Positions 8,409-17,047 are shown, counted from the stretch's first letter. The stretch is DNA of 64,000 nucleotides from Providencia rustigianii DSM 4541 (GCF_000156395.1 NZ_GG703821.1:125639-189638); one strand, 5' to 3'. Notes: generated by a model not told the origin, from the letters alone. A program made the numbers and translations.

Positions 8409-9440
8409 ATGACTATGAATCGACGACGCTTCCTACAATCTTGTGCGGCACTGGCTGTATTTTACTATTTACCTGCATTCAGCCGTGAAAAAATCGCCGA
8501 AGCACTATTCGGTCAGTTACCAACCGCTGAAAACCTTCAGCGAGTGATCAGCGCAGGACCACCCGCGGATTTACTCTTATTTGCACTTGCACCTGAGAAA
8601 ATGGTGGGATTTGCATCGATTTCCCTCAATAAAGGGAAAACTGGATTATTTTCCGAACAATGGCTTTCGCTTCCCATTTATGGTCGTCTTGCTGGGCGAG
8701 GAAGTACCTTATCCCTAGAACAGTTGATGGCCTATCACCCCGATTTAATTATAGATACGGGAAATCTCGATGAGACTTATCGCTCTCAAGCAGAAAAAGT
8801 GTCTAAACAGACGGGGATCCCCTATTTATTAATGGAAGGGGGGCTTGCCGATGCACCACAGCAGTTGCGCCAATTAGGCAAAATCCTCAATGTCCACCAG
8901 CAAGCAGAAAAACTCAGTGCACTAGCAGAACGCTATTTAAAAAATGCCCAACTGTTTGCCCAAAGTCGCCAACAAAATCCCCTAAGTTTTTATCTGGCTC
9001 GGGGGGCTAAAGGGTTGCAAACGGGAACAAAAGGCTCGATTCATACTGAAGCTATTGAAATGCTAGGTTTACGTAATGTCGTTGATATCAAAGGATTTCA
9101 CGGATTAACGGATGTCTCCATGGAGCAACTTTATCAATGGGAGCCAGACATTATTATTACGCAATATGATGAAGCCGTTGAATTAATGACAACCTCACCG
9201 TTATGGGAAGGACTCAGCGCCATTACCTCCAATAATTTATTTGTTTTCAGCGGGATGCCTTTTGGTTGGCTAGATGGACCTCCCGGTATTAATCGCTTAC
9301 TCGGTATGAGAAGGCTACAAAGTCACTTTGATAAGAGTGTCGAGGAAACCATCAAACAGGATATTTTGCAGTTCTTTGAACTGTTTTATCATTCACCATT
9401 AAGCCCACAACAGGTTGATATGTTGATGGAAATGTCATGA
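8409..9440 (+). CDS. Periplasmic metal/chelate-binding protein of a FecCD-type ABC transporter (MolA-like candidate)
   Basis: This 343-residue protein has a class III (BtuF/FhuD/MolA-like) periplasmic binding fold. The N-terminus NRRRFLQSCAALAVF is a twin-arginine-type export signal, which suggests export in a folded state. Family features are LLLFALAPEKMVGF near residue 50, a long alpha-helical backbone segment around 150-190, and the C-terminal PFGWLDGPPGINRLLGM shared with FecB/MolA-like proteins. The ATGA overlap with the permease gene shows an operon. The predicted ModE site immediately upstream and the downstream modD-like gene make molybdate, tungstate or a chelate of them the favoured ligand. 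By fold alone it could equally bind a ferric siderophore, heme or cobalamin. An alternative start lies at 8415. Confidence 0.8.
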   Translation: MTMNRRRFLQSCAALAVFYYLPAFSREKIAEALFGQLPTAENLQRVISAGPPADLLLFALAPEKMVGFASISLNKGKTGLFSEQWLSLPIYGRLAGRGSTLSLEQLMAYHPDLIIDTGNLDETYRSQAEKVSKQTGIPYLLMEGGLADAPQQLRQLGKILNVHQQAEKLSALAERYLKNAQLFAQSRQQNPLSFYLARGAKGLQTGTKGSIHTEAIEMLGLRNVVDIKGFHGLTDVSMEQLYQWEPDIIITQYDEAVELMTTSPLWEGLSAITSNNLFVFSGMPFGWLDGPPGINRLLGMRRLQSHFDKSVEETIKQDILQFFELFYHSPLSPQQVDMLMEMS

Positions 9441-10441
9441 CTCGTGGGCTTCTGAATAACAAAGCTAAGCCTCTGTTGTTGTTAATGATCTTTTTGACCT
9501 GCCTATTGATAGCGTTAACCAGTGGTAAATACTCACTAACCTTGGGGGAGCTGTATCGTCTCGTGTTCCAAGATACAACGGGTGACCCTCGCAATAACAC
9601 GGTATTTTGGCAAATTCGTTTCCCTCGAGTACTTGCTGCGATATTAATCGGTGGTGGATTAGCTGTTGCTGGGGCAGCATATCAAGGCATGTTTCGTAAT
9701 CCATTAGTCTCTCCCGATATATTGGGCGTTTCTGCAGGGGCAGGCGTAGGGGCGGTATTTGGCATATTTTTTGGGCAATCTTTGGTGTATATCCAGCTAT
9801 TTGCCTTTGCTGGAGGATTACTGGCTGTCGCCGCCGTGTGTTTGATTGCCAAAATGGCACGCCAACATGATCCTATTTTATCGCTGGTGCTTGTTGGCGT
9901 GGCGATTAGTGCGATTTGTGGCTCCGCCATCTCTTTGATGAAAATTCTAGCCGACCCTTATACCCAGCTACCCTCTATCACATTTTGGTTATTAGGAGGG
10001 TTATCCTCCATTACCCAGCAGGATTTACTCTCTGTTCTCCCCATTATGGTTATAGGCATTATTCCTTTGCTGCTCCTACGTTGGCGTATGAATTTGCTCA
10101 GCCTATCCGATGAGGAAGCCAAAAGCCTCGGTGTCAATGTCAGCTTGAACCGTGGGATTTTTATTATTTGCGCCACATTGATCACCGCAAGTACCGTTTC
10201 GATTGCGGGTATTATTGGGTGGATTGGATTGATTGTGCCCCATATCACTAGAATGATAGTGGGCGCTAACTTTCGTCATCAACTTCCGGCATCCATAGCA
10301 ATTGGTGCAATTTTACTCTTGATCACTGACACACTAGCAAGAACCATTGCGGCTATTGAACTTCCATTGGGTATCCTAACTTCAGCCGTGGGGGCTCCGT
10401 TCTTTTTAGCCATTTTGTTGCAAACAAGGCGGGTCAAATGA
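9437..10441 (+). CDS. FecCD/BtuC-type ABC transporter permease (MolB-like candidate)
   Basis: This 334-residue inner-membrane protein has about ten transmembrane helices of the FecCD/BtuC family, the type II importer permease. Typical motifs are FRNPLVSPDILGVSAGAG near residue 90, TFWLLGGL near 185, and the cytoplasmic coupling segment plus GLIVPHITRM near 275. It overlaps both neighbours by four bases (ATGA), so it is made in step with the binding protein and the ATPase. In Haemophilus influenzae a BtuC-type permease (MolB) carries molybdate and tungstate rather than an iron chelate, which is the precedent for the reading suggested by the ModE-like sites. Confidence 0.88.
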   Translation: MTRGLLNNKAKPLLLLMIFLTCLLIALTSGKYSLTLGELYRLVFQDTTGDPRNNTVFWQIRFPRVLAAILIGGGLAVAGAAYQGMFRNPLVSPDILGVSAGAGVGAVFGIFFGQSLVYIQLFAFAGGLLAVAAVCLIAKMARQHDPILSLVLVGVAISAICGSAISLMKILADPYTQLPSITFWLLGGLSSITQQDLLSVLPIMVIGIIPLLLLRWRMNLLSLSDEEAKSLGVNVSLNRGIFIICATLITASTVSIAGIIGWIGLIVPHITRMIVGANFRHQLPASIAIGAILLLITDTLARTIAAIELPLGILTSAVGAPFFLAILLQTRRVK

Positions 10442-11205
10442 GTATTTTGACACTCAATAACCTCGCGATTGGTTATCACCATCATGCCATTATTGAACAT
10501 ATTAATTTTTCGCTGCCCGAGGGGGCGATAACGTGTCTGCTTGGTGCCAATGGATGTGGTAAAACCACCTTGATGAGAACATTGTTAGGGTTGCTACCCG
10601 CAATACAGGGAGAGATCCTGCTACAGGGTAAATCCCTGAATGGCTTAAAACCAAGAGATATTGCGAAAGTAATTGCTTACGTACCACAAGCCCACGATAC
10701 GCCCTTCAGTTTCTCGGTGACGGATATGGTGATAATGGGGCTAACTCCCCACCGCTCTGTATTTTCACTTCCAAGAGAAAAAGAACAAATCGCCGCTATG
10801 CAACAACTCCAACAGTTAGGTATTGATCACCTCCGAGAGCGCTTATATAGCACCTTGAGTGGTGGTGAAAAACAGTTGGTTCTCATTGCTAGAGCATTAA
10901 TTCAAAAGCCCAAATTGCTGATTATGGATGAACCGGCTGCTAGCTTAGACTTTGGTAATCAAATTCGTTTATTACAACAAATAGAAAATCTAAAACAGCA
11001 TGGAATGACGGTTTTAATGTCCACCCACCACCCACAACATGCAGCGGCCATTGCTGACCATGTGGTGTTGTTGGATAGGCAACAGCAAGCCAGACATGGC
11101 TCTGCTCAAAGTATGTTAACACTCACTAACTTGGCAGAGCTTTATAATATCGATGAGCCAAGTATCATGGCTCATTTTCAGCTTCCATCCAATTTTACTT
11201 GTTAA
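10438..11205 (+). CDS. ABC transporter ATP-binding protein (FecE/MolC-like)
   Basis: This 255-residue cytoplasmic ATPase drives the upstream permease. The Walker A motif GANGCGKTT is at about residues 36-44, the Q-loop YVPQ at 81-84, the signature LSGGE at 140-144, Walker B LLIMDEP at 160-166, and the switch histidine in STHHPQHA near 196. It is complete and of usual length for FepC/FecE/BtuD-type subunits. Its start overlaps the permease stop by four bases. Twelve bases separate its stop from the ATG of the methyltransferase gene, so all belong to one transcript. Confidence 0.9.
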   Translation: MSILTLNNLAIGYHHHAIIEHINFSLPEGAITCLLGANGCGKTTLMRTLLGLLPAIQGEILLQGKSLNGLKPRDIAKVIAYVPQAHDTPFSFSVTDMVIMGLTPHRSVFSLPREKEQIAAMQQLQQLGIDHLRERLYSTLSGGEKQLVLIARALIQKPKLLIMDEPAASLDFGNQIRLLQQIENLKQHGMTVLMSTHHPQHAAAIADHVVLLDRQQQARHGSAQSMLTLTNLAELYNIDEPSIMAHFQLPSNFTC

Positions 11206-11216
11206 GGGCAAGCGTC

Positions 11217-12035
11217 ATGCTTATCAATCAACTCGATTTTGCAAAAATGTACCAACAGCATATGCAACAAGCTCAGCGCTCTCGAAAAGAGCCAGAACAT
11301 TGGGATAAAAAAGCACAACAAATGGCGCAAACCTGTGCCAATCCCAACGATCCTTACTTAGTTGGTTTCCGCCAATTAATGGATTTTACCGGAGCTAAAA
11401 CATTATTGGATGTTGGCTGTGGCCCGGGATCTATCAGTTTGGCGCTAGCCAATCAATTTGAATCCGTTATCGGTATCGATTATAGCCAAGGCATGCTAGA
11501 GATGGCAGAAATTCGCGCAAAAGAGATGAATATCACCAATGCACGTTTCGAACCATTGGCATGGGAAGATAACTGGGATTCGTTACCGAAAGTGGATATC
11601 TCGGTGGCTTCTCGCTCTACACTGGTCGATGACTTGAAGGGCGCATTATTGAAGTTGAACCGCCAGACTAATTTACGGGTTTATACCACCCATACCATCA
11701 ACCCTACTTTTATTGATGAAAAGGTTATCAAGGCGATTGGACGAAACGTTGTTTCTCTACCGACCTATATTTATGCCGTAAATATCCTGCATCAAATGGG
11801 GATCAATGCGCGAGTCGATTTTATTAAAAGCCCTAATAAAGGGGGATTTGATAATTTTGCTGCTTTTGCAGATAGCGTGAATTGGTCACTGAAAGATCTC
11901 ACCGAAGACGAAATTGAAAAACTCCGTCACTACTATGATGAACAAACGGCTTCCGGTAGAGTTCTCCCATTCCCATCAAGAGATTGGGCGATGGTGTCAT
12001 GGGATGTAGTCGATGAATCGGAACTGATTTTATGA
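11217..12035 (+). CDS. Class I SAM-dependent methyltransferase in the ABC/modD operon
   Basis: This 272-residue cytoplasmic protein has a Rossmann methyltransferase core. Motif I LLDVGCGPGSISLAL lies about 60 residues in, followed by the acidic loop VIGIDYSQGML and ARFEPLAWED. The C-terminal half is specific to the family and ends with an Asp/Trp-rich segment (SRDWAMVSWDV). I prefer the ATG at 11217 over the upstream TTG at 11199. The stop codon overlaps the modD-like start by four bases, so the two enzymes are translationally coupled. The substrate is unknown. In this context it may modify or build a metal ligand, or act on a cofactor. Similarity to generic methyltransferases gives no further clue. 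Confidence 0.78.
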   Translation: MLINQLDFAKMYQQHMQQAQRSRKEPEHWDKKAQQMAQTCANPNDPYLVGFRQLMDFTGAKTLLDVGCGPGSISLALANQFESVIGIDYSQGMLEMAEIRAKEMNITNARFEPLAWEDNWDSLPKVDISVASRSTLVDDLKGALLKLNRQTNLRVYTTHTINPTFIDEKVIKAIGRNVVSLPTYIYAVNILHQMGINARVDFIKSPNKGGFDNFAAFADSVNWSLKDLTEDEIEKLRHYYDEQTASGRVLPFPSRDWAMVSWDVVDESELIL

Positions 12036-12877
12036 TCTACTTACCGGATGCCCTGATTGATCAGTTACTTCTTGACGATATTCAATACGGCGATTTAACA
12101 ACTCGTGCCCTTGGTTTACAGTCACAACAAGGCACCATGACTTTTACATCAAAACTAGGTGGCTGTGTCAGTGGGTTAAATATCGCCGAGAGAATGCTAA
12201 CTAAGCTCGGTGTGACTTGTGAATGCTTATTCCATGATGGGGATATTGTCGAACCTCAGAGCTGCTTAATTAAAGCATCCGGTTCCTGCGAAGCCTTACA
12301 TCAGGGCTGGAAAGCAGTACAAAACGTCCTTGAATGGTGTGGCGGAGTCAGTCATTACACTTACCAGATGGTATCGATATTGAAAAAATATCAACCTGAT
12401 GGGCAACTCGCCTGTACTCGCAAAACCATCCCAATGACCAAGCCGCTTGCCCTCACGGCAATTTTAGCTGGCGGCGCCATTATTCATCGCGCAGGCAGCG
12501 CGGAAACAATCTTGCTGTTTACCAATCATCGCAACTGTTTAGCAAATCCTGATGATTGGCAGTCCCATGTAAAGACTTTGCGTACGGCGGCACCAGAGAA
12601 ACTCATTATTGTAGAGGCTGATGATGAACAACAAGCGATATTAGCGATTAAAGCTAATGCCGATATTGTTCAGTTGGATAAATTGCCGATTCCGCAAATT
12701 CAAGCATTACAGCAATATATCCAACAGCAAAATTCACCCTGCCGGCTTTCTATTGCGGGCGGAGTTAATCTTCAGACCATTGAGGCGTATTCCCAAACGG
12801 GCGTGTCGATTTTAGTCACTTCAGCCCCTTATTACGCTGCACCGAGAGATATCAAAGTTCACCTATTTAAATCTTAA
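12032..12877 (+). CDS. modD: ModD-like protein (quinolinate phosphoribosyltransferase family)
   Basis: This 281-residue protein has the NadC fold. An N-terminal segment YGDLTTRALG is followed by the barrel with CTRKTIPMTKPLALTAILAGG near residue 130, which aligns with the NadC substrate loop but with a changed sequence (NadC usually has TRKTTPGLR), then IIVEADD and SIAGGVN. This combination is typical of proteins named ModD after the Rhodobacter capsulatus molybdenum locus. Their biochemical role is not settled. True NadC would sit with nadA/nadB or pilin genes, not behind an ABC importer. It ends the operon begun at 8409, overlaps the methyltransferase by four bases, and precedes a ModE-like box and the receptor. 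Confidence 0.8.
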   Translation: MIYLPDALIDQLLLDDIQYGDLTTRALGLQSQQGTMTFTSKLGGCVSGLNIAERMLTKLGVTCECLFHDGDIVEPQSCLIKASGSCEALHQGWKAVQNVLEWCGGVSHYTYQMVSILKKYQPDGQLACTRKTIPMTKPLALTAILAGGAIIHRAGSAETILLFTNHRNCLANPDDWQSHVKTLRTAAPEKLIIVEADDEQQAILAIKANADIVQLDKLPIPQIQALQQYIQQQNSPCRLSIAGGVNLQTIEAYSQTGVSILVTSAPYYAAPRDIKVHLFKS

Positions 12878-12953
12878 TCATCTTTAAAATAGAGATTTAA
12901 AACCTGTCCTGCGAAAAATAGCGGGATGGTGTTTTATGGCATAAACGACGGCT

Positions 12954-12981
12954 ATCGCTATATAAAAATAAATATAGCGAT
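12954..12981. promoter_or_regulatory. Predicted ModE (Mo-box) palindrome upstream of the TonB-dependent receptor
   Basis: ATCGCTATAT, 8 bases, then ATATAGCGAT form a perfect 10-bp inverted repeat. This fits the Mo-box consensus ATCGnTATATA-N6-TATATnnCGAT as I recall it from ModE regulons, with one deviation in the right arm. It lies 35 bases before the chosen receptor start, between modD and the receptor, and covers the likely -10 region. It supports molybdate-dependent control of the receptor from its own promoter. Confidence 0.78.
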
Positions 12982-13015
12982 GATTGTCGTGATAAAAACT
13001 AACTGGACATTAATA

Positions 13016-15028
13016 ATGAAAATAAAACAAATACCTTATTTTGTAGGAATGGCATTATTCGCAGCGCAAGGGCAAGCAGCTTCGGTAACCTCAACAGAAA
13101 CTAACCGTGATGTCATGTCCGTATGGAGTACGCCGCTTGCGGCTGATGCCAATGTGATCACTGAGTCACAAATGAAGCAGCTCAATAAAACCAACGTCGC
13201 ACAGGCATTAAGCACTTTACCGGGTGTGGCAATTCAAAAATCCGGTAATCGCAATGAAACCCAAGTGAATGTAAGAGGTTTTGATAGCCGTCAGGTGCCT
13301 GTTTTCTTCGATGGTATCCCCACTTATGTCCCTTATGATGGCACCCTCGATCTGGGGCGTTTTATGACCAGTGAGCTGGCTAGCGTTGAATTGTCCACGG
13401 GATACACTTCATTATTGCAAGGCCCAAACTTGATGGGTGGCGCGATTAACTTAACCACTGCGACGCCGAAAAAGCCCCTTGAAGCCAATATTAGCCTCAA
13501 TCAAGGTTTCGCTCGTGGGGCTGATAATGCCCATAACATCAGCGCACGCCTTGGAGGGCGTAATGATCTCGGTTTTATCCAAGTCAGTGGGAGCCAGTAT
13601 AAACAGCGTTTTATGGGATTACCGAGTTCAGAAGATAATAATCCATTGGCAGGAAGCCATGGCCGCCGAACGAACTCGGCCACCGATGATAAACGCTTAA
13701 TGCTAAAAATGGGCTGGACGCCGCGAGAAACCGATGAGTATGTCCTCACCTATATTAAGCAGGATGGCGACAAAAACAGCGCGCCGAATGTGAATACAGA
13801 TAAACAACAGATTTGGCAATGGCCAGCCTATGATAAAGAAAGTATTTATTTTAATGGCACGACTCAGATAACCGATGGAATCGCGTTACAAAGCCGTGTG
13901 TACCATGACTCATTTAAAAATACGCTGCATCAGTACAAATCTGTCAAAGATTACCAAAAAGGCGATTTTAACTATAGCCGCTATGATGACTACAGTAATG
14001 GTGCAGATTTACGTGCTGATTTCACTATACGTGAATTAGATATGCTGTCATTCGCTGCTCACTGGAAAGAAGATATTCATCGTTCTCGTAGCAATAAAAC
14101 CAATCCATTTGATCGTTATAAAGATCAAACTTGGTCTGTCGCAACAGAATACCAATGGGTCGCCACGGATAAACTCGATATTATCGGCGGGATTGGCTAT
14201 GACTGGCGTAACAGCGATGAAGGTAAGCGCTATCTTTATAATAAAAAAAGTGGCGCTATGGAGGGGGTCCAACATTACGATGATAATAGCCAACATGCCT
14301 TTAACTGGGAAGCCATGGCACGCTATCACTTAGAAAATGAAGATACCGTGCAATTCTCAGTATCAGAAAGAACGCGATTCCCAACCCAAAAAGAGCGTTA
14401 TACCGAAAATAAAATGAAGAATAATGATTCATTTCTCATTAACCCTCATTTAGATGCTGAACGCGCATTAACCTTTGATTTAACCTATAAAGGTCATTTT
14501 ACTCCCGCTTGGAACTACACGGCGAGCGCTTACTATAACCAAGTTTCTGATGCCATCATGGCACATCATGTGGGTGTGAATAAAAAAGGTGCCGATTTAC
14601 TGCAAAACCGTAATAGTGGAAAAGTGGATTATATGGGGATGGACTTAGGTACCACAGGGCAAATTACCGACTGGCTAGAAGCTGGCGTAAACTATAGCTA
14701 TATTCACGCAGACCCAAAACACTATAGCGTACGCCATGTCGCTGAGTTACCAACTCATAAAGCCTTTGCTTGGCTCAAGTTCACACCGTATGAACCAATG
14801 AGTATTACCGTAACCGAAGAGGCCAGAAGCTGGGCATTTAACTATATAGATAGCGAAGATAAGGTTCGCGGCTTTGCCAAAACCGATGTCCGCTTAGATT
14901 ACGAACTCGGGCATGGCTTATCCGTAAATAGTTCAGTGAATAACCTATTCGACAAATCTTACGAATATACCAATGGATATATAGAGGAAGGTCGTAACTA
15001 TTGGTTAGGTATTGAATATAAATACTAG
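13016..15028 (+). CDS. TonB-dependent outer-membrane receptor (candidate Mo/W or chelate receptor)
   Basis: This 670-residue outer-membrane receptor has a signal peptide (MKIKQIPYFVGMALFAAQGQA), a plug domain with ALSTLPGVAIQKSG...VNVRGFDSRQVPVFFDGIP (about residues 55-105), and a 22-strand barrel ending in an aromatic residue (GIEYKY). An in-frame extension begins at 12926. I start at 13016 because the signal peptide begins there and the extension contains the ModE-like palindrome. Such receptors take up scarce chelates using TonB energy. The neighbours suggest molybdate, tungstate or a complex of them rather than iron, and no Fur box was seen at either promoter. By sequence alone it resembles siderophore receptors. 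Confidence 0.88.
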   Translation: MKIKQIPYFVGMALFAAQGQAASVTSTETNRDVMSVWSTPLAADANVITESQMKQLNKTNVAQALSTLPGVAIQKSGNRNETQVNVRGFDSRQVPVFFDGIPTYVPYDGTLDLGRFMTSELASVELSTGYTSLLQGPNLMGGAINLTTATPKKPLEANISLNQGFARGADNAHNISARLGGRNDLGFIQVSGSQYKQRFMGLPSSEDNNPLAGSHGRRTNSATDDKRLMLKMGWTPRETDEYVLTYIKQDGDKNSAPNVNTDKQQIWQWPAYDKESIYFNGTTQITDGIALQSRVYHDSFKNTLHQYKSVKDYQKGDFNYSRYDDYSNGADLRADFTIRELDMLSFAAHWKEDIHRSRSNKTNPFDRYKDQTWSVATEYQWVATDKLDIIGGIGYDWRNSDEGKRYLYNKKSGAMEGVQHYDDNSQHAFNWEAMARYHLENEDTVQFSVSERTRFPTQKERYTENKMKNNDSFLINPHLDAERALTFDLTYKGHFTPAWNYTASAYYNQVSDAIMAHHVGVNKKGADLLQNRNSGKVDYMGMDLGTTGQITDWLEAGVNYSYIHADPKHYSVRHVAELPTHKAFAWLKFTPYEPMSITVTEEARSWAFNYIDSEDKVRGFAKTDVRLDYELGHGLSVNSSVNNLFDKSYEYTNGYIEEGRNYWLGIEYKY

Positions 15029-15039
15029 TACTTAATTAG

Positions 15040-15069
15040 GTTAGGTAAGAATTGACGTTCTTACCTAAC
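15040..15069 (+). terminator. Hairpin after the TonB-dependent receptor
   Basis: A 12-bp perfect stem (GTTAGGTAAGAA / TTCTTACCTAAC) with a six-base loop lies 12 bases after the receptor stop. No long T run follows, so termination may be partial. Confidence 0.65.
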
Positions 15070-15478
15070 AATATAAAAAATAATCTATTATATAAATTAG
15101 ATTTATACATAAATTAAATTAAGCAATTACACCTAAGATAAATCCTATAAATCCAATTAAACCCTCATTTAAAATATAGATTAATTAACTTTTTACACTC
15201 AAAATAAGCGACAAAATTATATATTCAGGCTGATAATTTTAATATATACAGGGTAAAACTCCAATGAAGCATTCAAATCAATAATTTTGCTAATTAATCG
15301 CAAAAAAGCTCATCGAGCAATACTTGCAGTAATTCATTTCACTATTTAGACTATATACATTATTAAAATTATAAAAATATAAAATACCTAAATAAATTTA
15401 ACTTAATTTTACTTAGCCAATAAATAATGGTGGCTTAGCTTATTGAATTATTTGAATTTGAGAGAACTGGCGGTAACC
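15070..15478. other. AT-rich intergenic region upstream of the ToxR-like gene
   Basis: About 410 bases with very low GC and no supported gene. Low GC of this kind is common upstream of H-NS-silenced genes regulated by ToxR-like proteins. I see no definite operator or repeat. Confidence 0.55.
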
Positions 15479-16447
15479 ATGATCGAAAAACATGATTATA
15501 CTATTGATGAAAAATTTATTTTTGAGCAACGAAAATGTCTAATTTACCTAAAAGGTGACCTAGATCAATCTGTTGAATTATCAAAACCAGCAGCACGCTT
15601 ATTTGGGGAGATCCTTTTATTAAATTTTAAAAAAGGGATTGCTACTCGTGATGAATTACTTACCAACGTTTGGGAAGAGTATGGACTTGTTGGTTCAAAT
15701 AATAATTTAAATACTTATATTAGCGAGATAAGAAAAAAACTCGAGCAAGTCGGTATTGATCCAAAAACTATCGTTACGGTTCCTAAAAAAGGTTTTAGAA
15801 TTGATAGTCATCTTTCAAAATTTAAGATTGATGATGATGCTGAAATAATATCTAACGAAATTATCACTAAAGATGATTATGACTCTCTTCACCCCTCTTT
15901 AGTGCCATCTCATTTTGTATTGGCAGATGATCATAAAAGCATATTTGATTCATCCTCCCAACCTACTGAAGATACATTAATTAATAGCTGTTCATTATTA
16001 AATGATAGTACATCTTTAAATACAGAAGAAATCATAGAAAATAAAAATGCCATTTCTCAGGGCTACAATGATAGTAAAAATAAAAAATTAATTAAATTTT
16101 CAGTTATCACATTCATTATCGCTATCATCCTTATCTCAATTTATATAATTTCAAATAATAACAAATACATTAATAATCAAGAAAATACATACCATACAGT
16201 GAGTACCAGAGAGAATTGTATTATACAAACACCGATAGAGATGAGTGAAAAAACGACTAGCGACACTATCGACTTTGTTAATAAAAAACTTGAAAAATAT
16301 AATATTTCTTGTGATGAACCCAAACGAATCATCCTATTATCTGATGTCAATTCAGCCTACTCATTTGATAAAAATATTGCTCTAAGTATTTGTAAAGAAA
16401 AAAATAACCGATTTGAATGCGTGTCCATTAATGACCAGAGAATTTAA
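15479..16447 (+). CDS. ToxR/CadC-like membrane-anchored winged-helix regulator
   Basis: This protein has about 322 residues. The N-terminal OmpR/PhoB-type winged helix includes SKPAARLFGEILL, NLNTYISEIRKKLEQVG and TVPKKGFRI (about residues 25-105). A Ser/Asp/Asn-rich linker follows, then one transmembrane helix (about 203-223) and a short periplasmic domain with four cysteines. This is the ToxR/TcpP/CadC/PsaE layout: DNA binding in the cytoplasm, sensing in the periplasm. I chose the ATG at 15479 over an upstream TTG at 15443. The stop codon abuts the next gene's start, so the two are a pair. Likely targets are the fimbrial operon on the other side of the peptidase gene, or the receptor upstream. 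Both are inferences from position. Confidence 0.82.
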   Translation: MIEKHDYTIDEKFIFEQRKCLIYLKGDLDQSVELSKPAARLFGEILLLNFKKGIATRDELLTNVWEEYGLVGSNNNLNTYISEIRKKLEQVGIDPKTIVTVPKKGFRIDSHLSKFKIDDDAEIISNEIITKDDYDSLHPSLVPSHFVLADDHKSIFDSSSQPTEDTLINSCSLLNDSTSLNTEEIIENKNAISQGYNDSKNKKLIKFSVITFIIAIILISIYIISNNNKYINNQENTYHTVSTRENCIIQTPIEMSEKTTSDTIDFVNKKLEKYNISCDEPKRIILLSDVNSAYSFDKNIALSICKEKNNRFECVSINDQRI

Positions 16448-16924
16448 ATGAAAAAGTATATAGCTGCCTCGATTCTTCTCGTTGCTATAGTTTCGATTGC
16501 GTTTGTATTTACCAATAAAAAAGAAGACGAAATGACAATTTGTCACTCGGAAATCGTGTGGATAAAAGAAAATGGCACGCCTGATGGTATTATTCTTAAA
16601 TCTAAAATGAGCCTTCAAATTGCAGATAACCATAGTGGGCGTATGAACTTTTATGGCTATATAAAAGAGCAAGATACAGTGTATCGCTTAGATAGAGCAG
16701 TATATTTTGAATATAATCCTGTGGATAATAAAGGACATTTTGCGATTAGATTCAAATCATCCTCAATAATGACTTCAGATAATACGCCAAATAATATTTT
16801 TTCTACTTTTTTTAATGTAGATAGAGAAAAAATAAACTACTACATTCAAGTGAAAAAAATGGAAGATAATATTTATATCCTTAAAGATGAAGCATATACC
16901 TCATTCACTTGTTTTATTGAATAA
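16448..16924 (+). CDS. Small single-pass membrane partner of the ToxR-like regulator (ToxS/PsaF-like position)
   Basis: This 158-residue protein has a short cytoplasmic start and one hydrophobic helix (about residues 5-21, IAASILLVAIVSIAFVF). The rest, with two cysteines (about 33 and 156), is predicted to be periplasmic. It begins immediately after the stop of the ToxR-like gene. Proteins of this size and topology (ToxS, TcpH, PsaF/MyfF) stabilise their ToxR-type partner or transmit signals to it. I infer that role from topology and pairing; I do not recognise a specific family from the sequence. The paired cysteines could respond to periplasmic redox state. Confidence 0.68.
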   Translation: MKKYIAASILLVAIVSIAFVFTNKKEDEMTICHSEIVWIKENGTPDGIILKSKMSLQIADNHSGRMNFYGYIKEQDTVYRLDRAVYFEYNPVDNKGHFAIRFKSSSIMTSDNTPNNIFSTFFNVDREKINYYIQVKKMEDNIYILKDEAYTSFTCFIE

Positions 16925-16929
16925 AAAAA

Positions 16930-16959
16930 TACCTACCAACAATTACGTTTAAGTAGGTA
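16930..16959. terminator. Bidirectional terminator between the ToxS-like and isoaspartyl peptidase genes
   Basis: A TACCTAC / GTAGGTA stem is flanked by a seven-A run on the left, which reads as seven T residues for the minus-strand gene, and TAAAAA on the right. It separates two convergent genes. Confidence 0.7.
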
Positions 16960-17047
16960 AAAATCGTCAACATGGGAAAATTTGAATAATATAAGCGCAA
17001 TTAAAGGGTATTAAATCTATAGATATAACATTCAAAGAAAGTATTAA

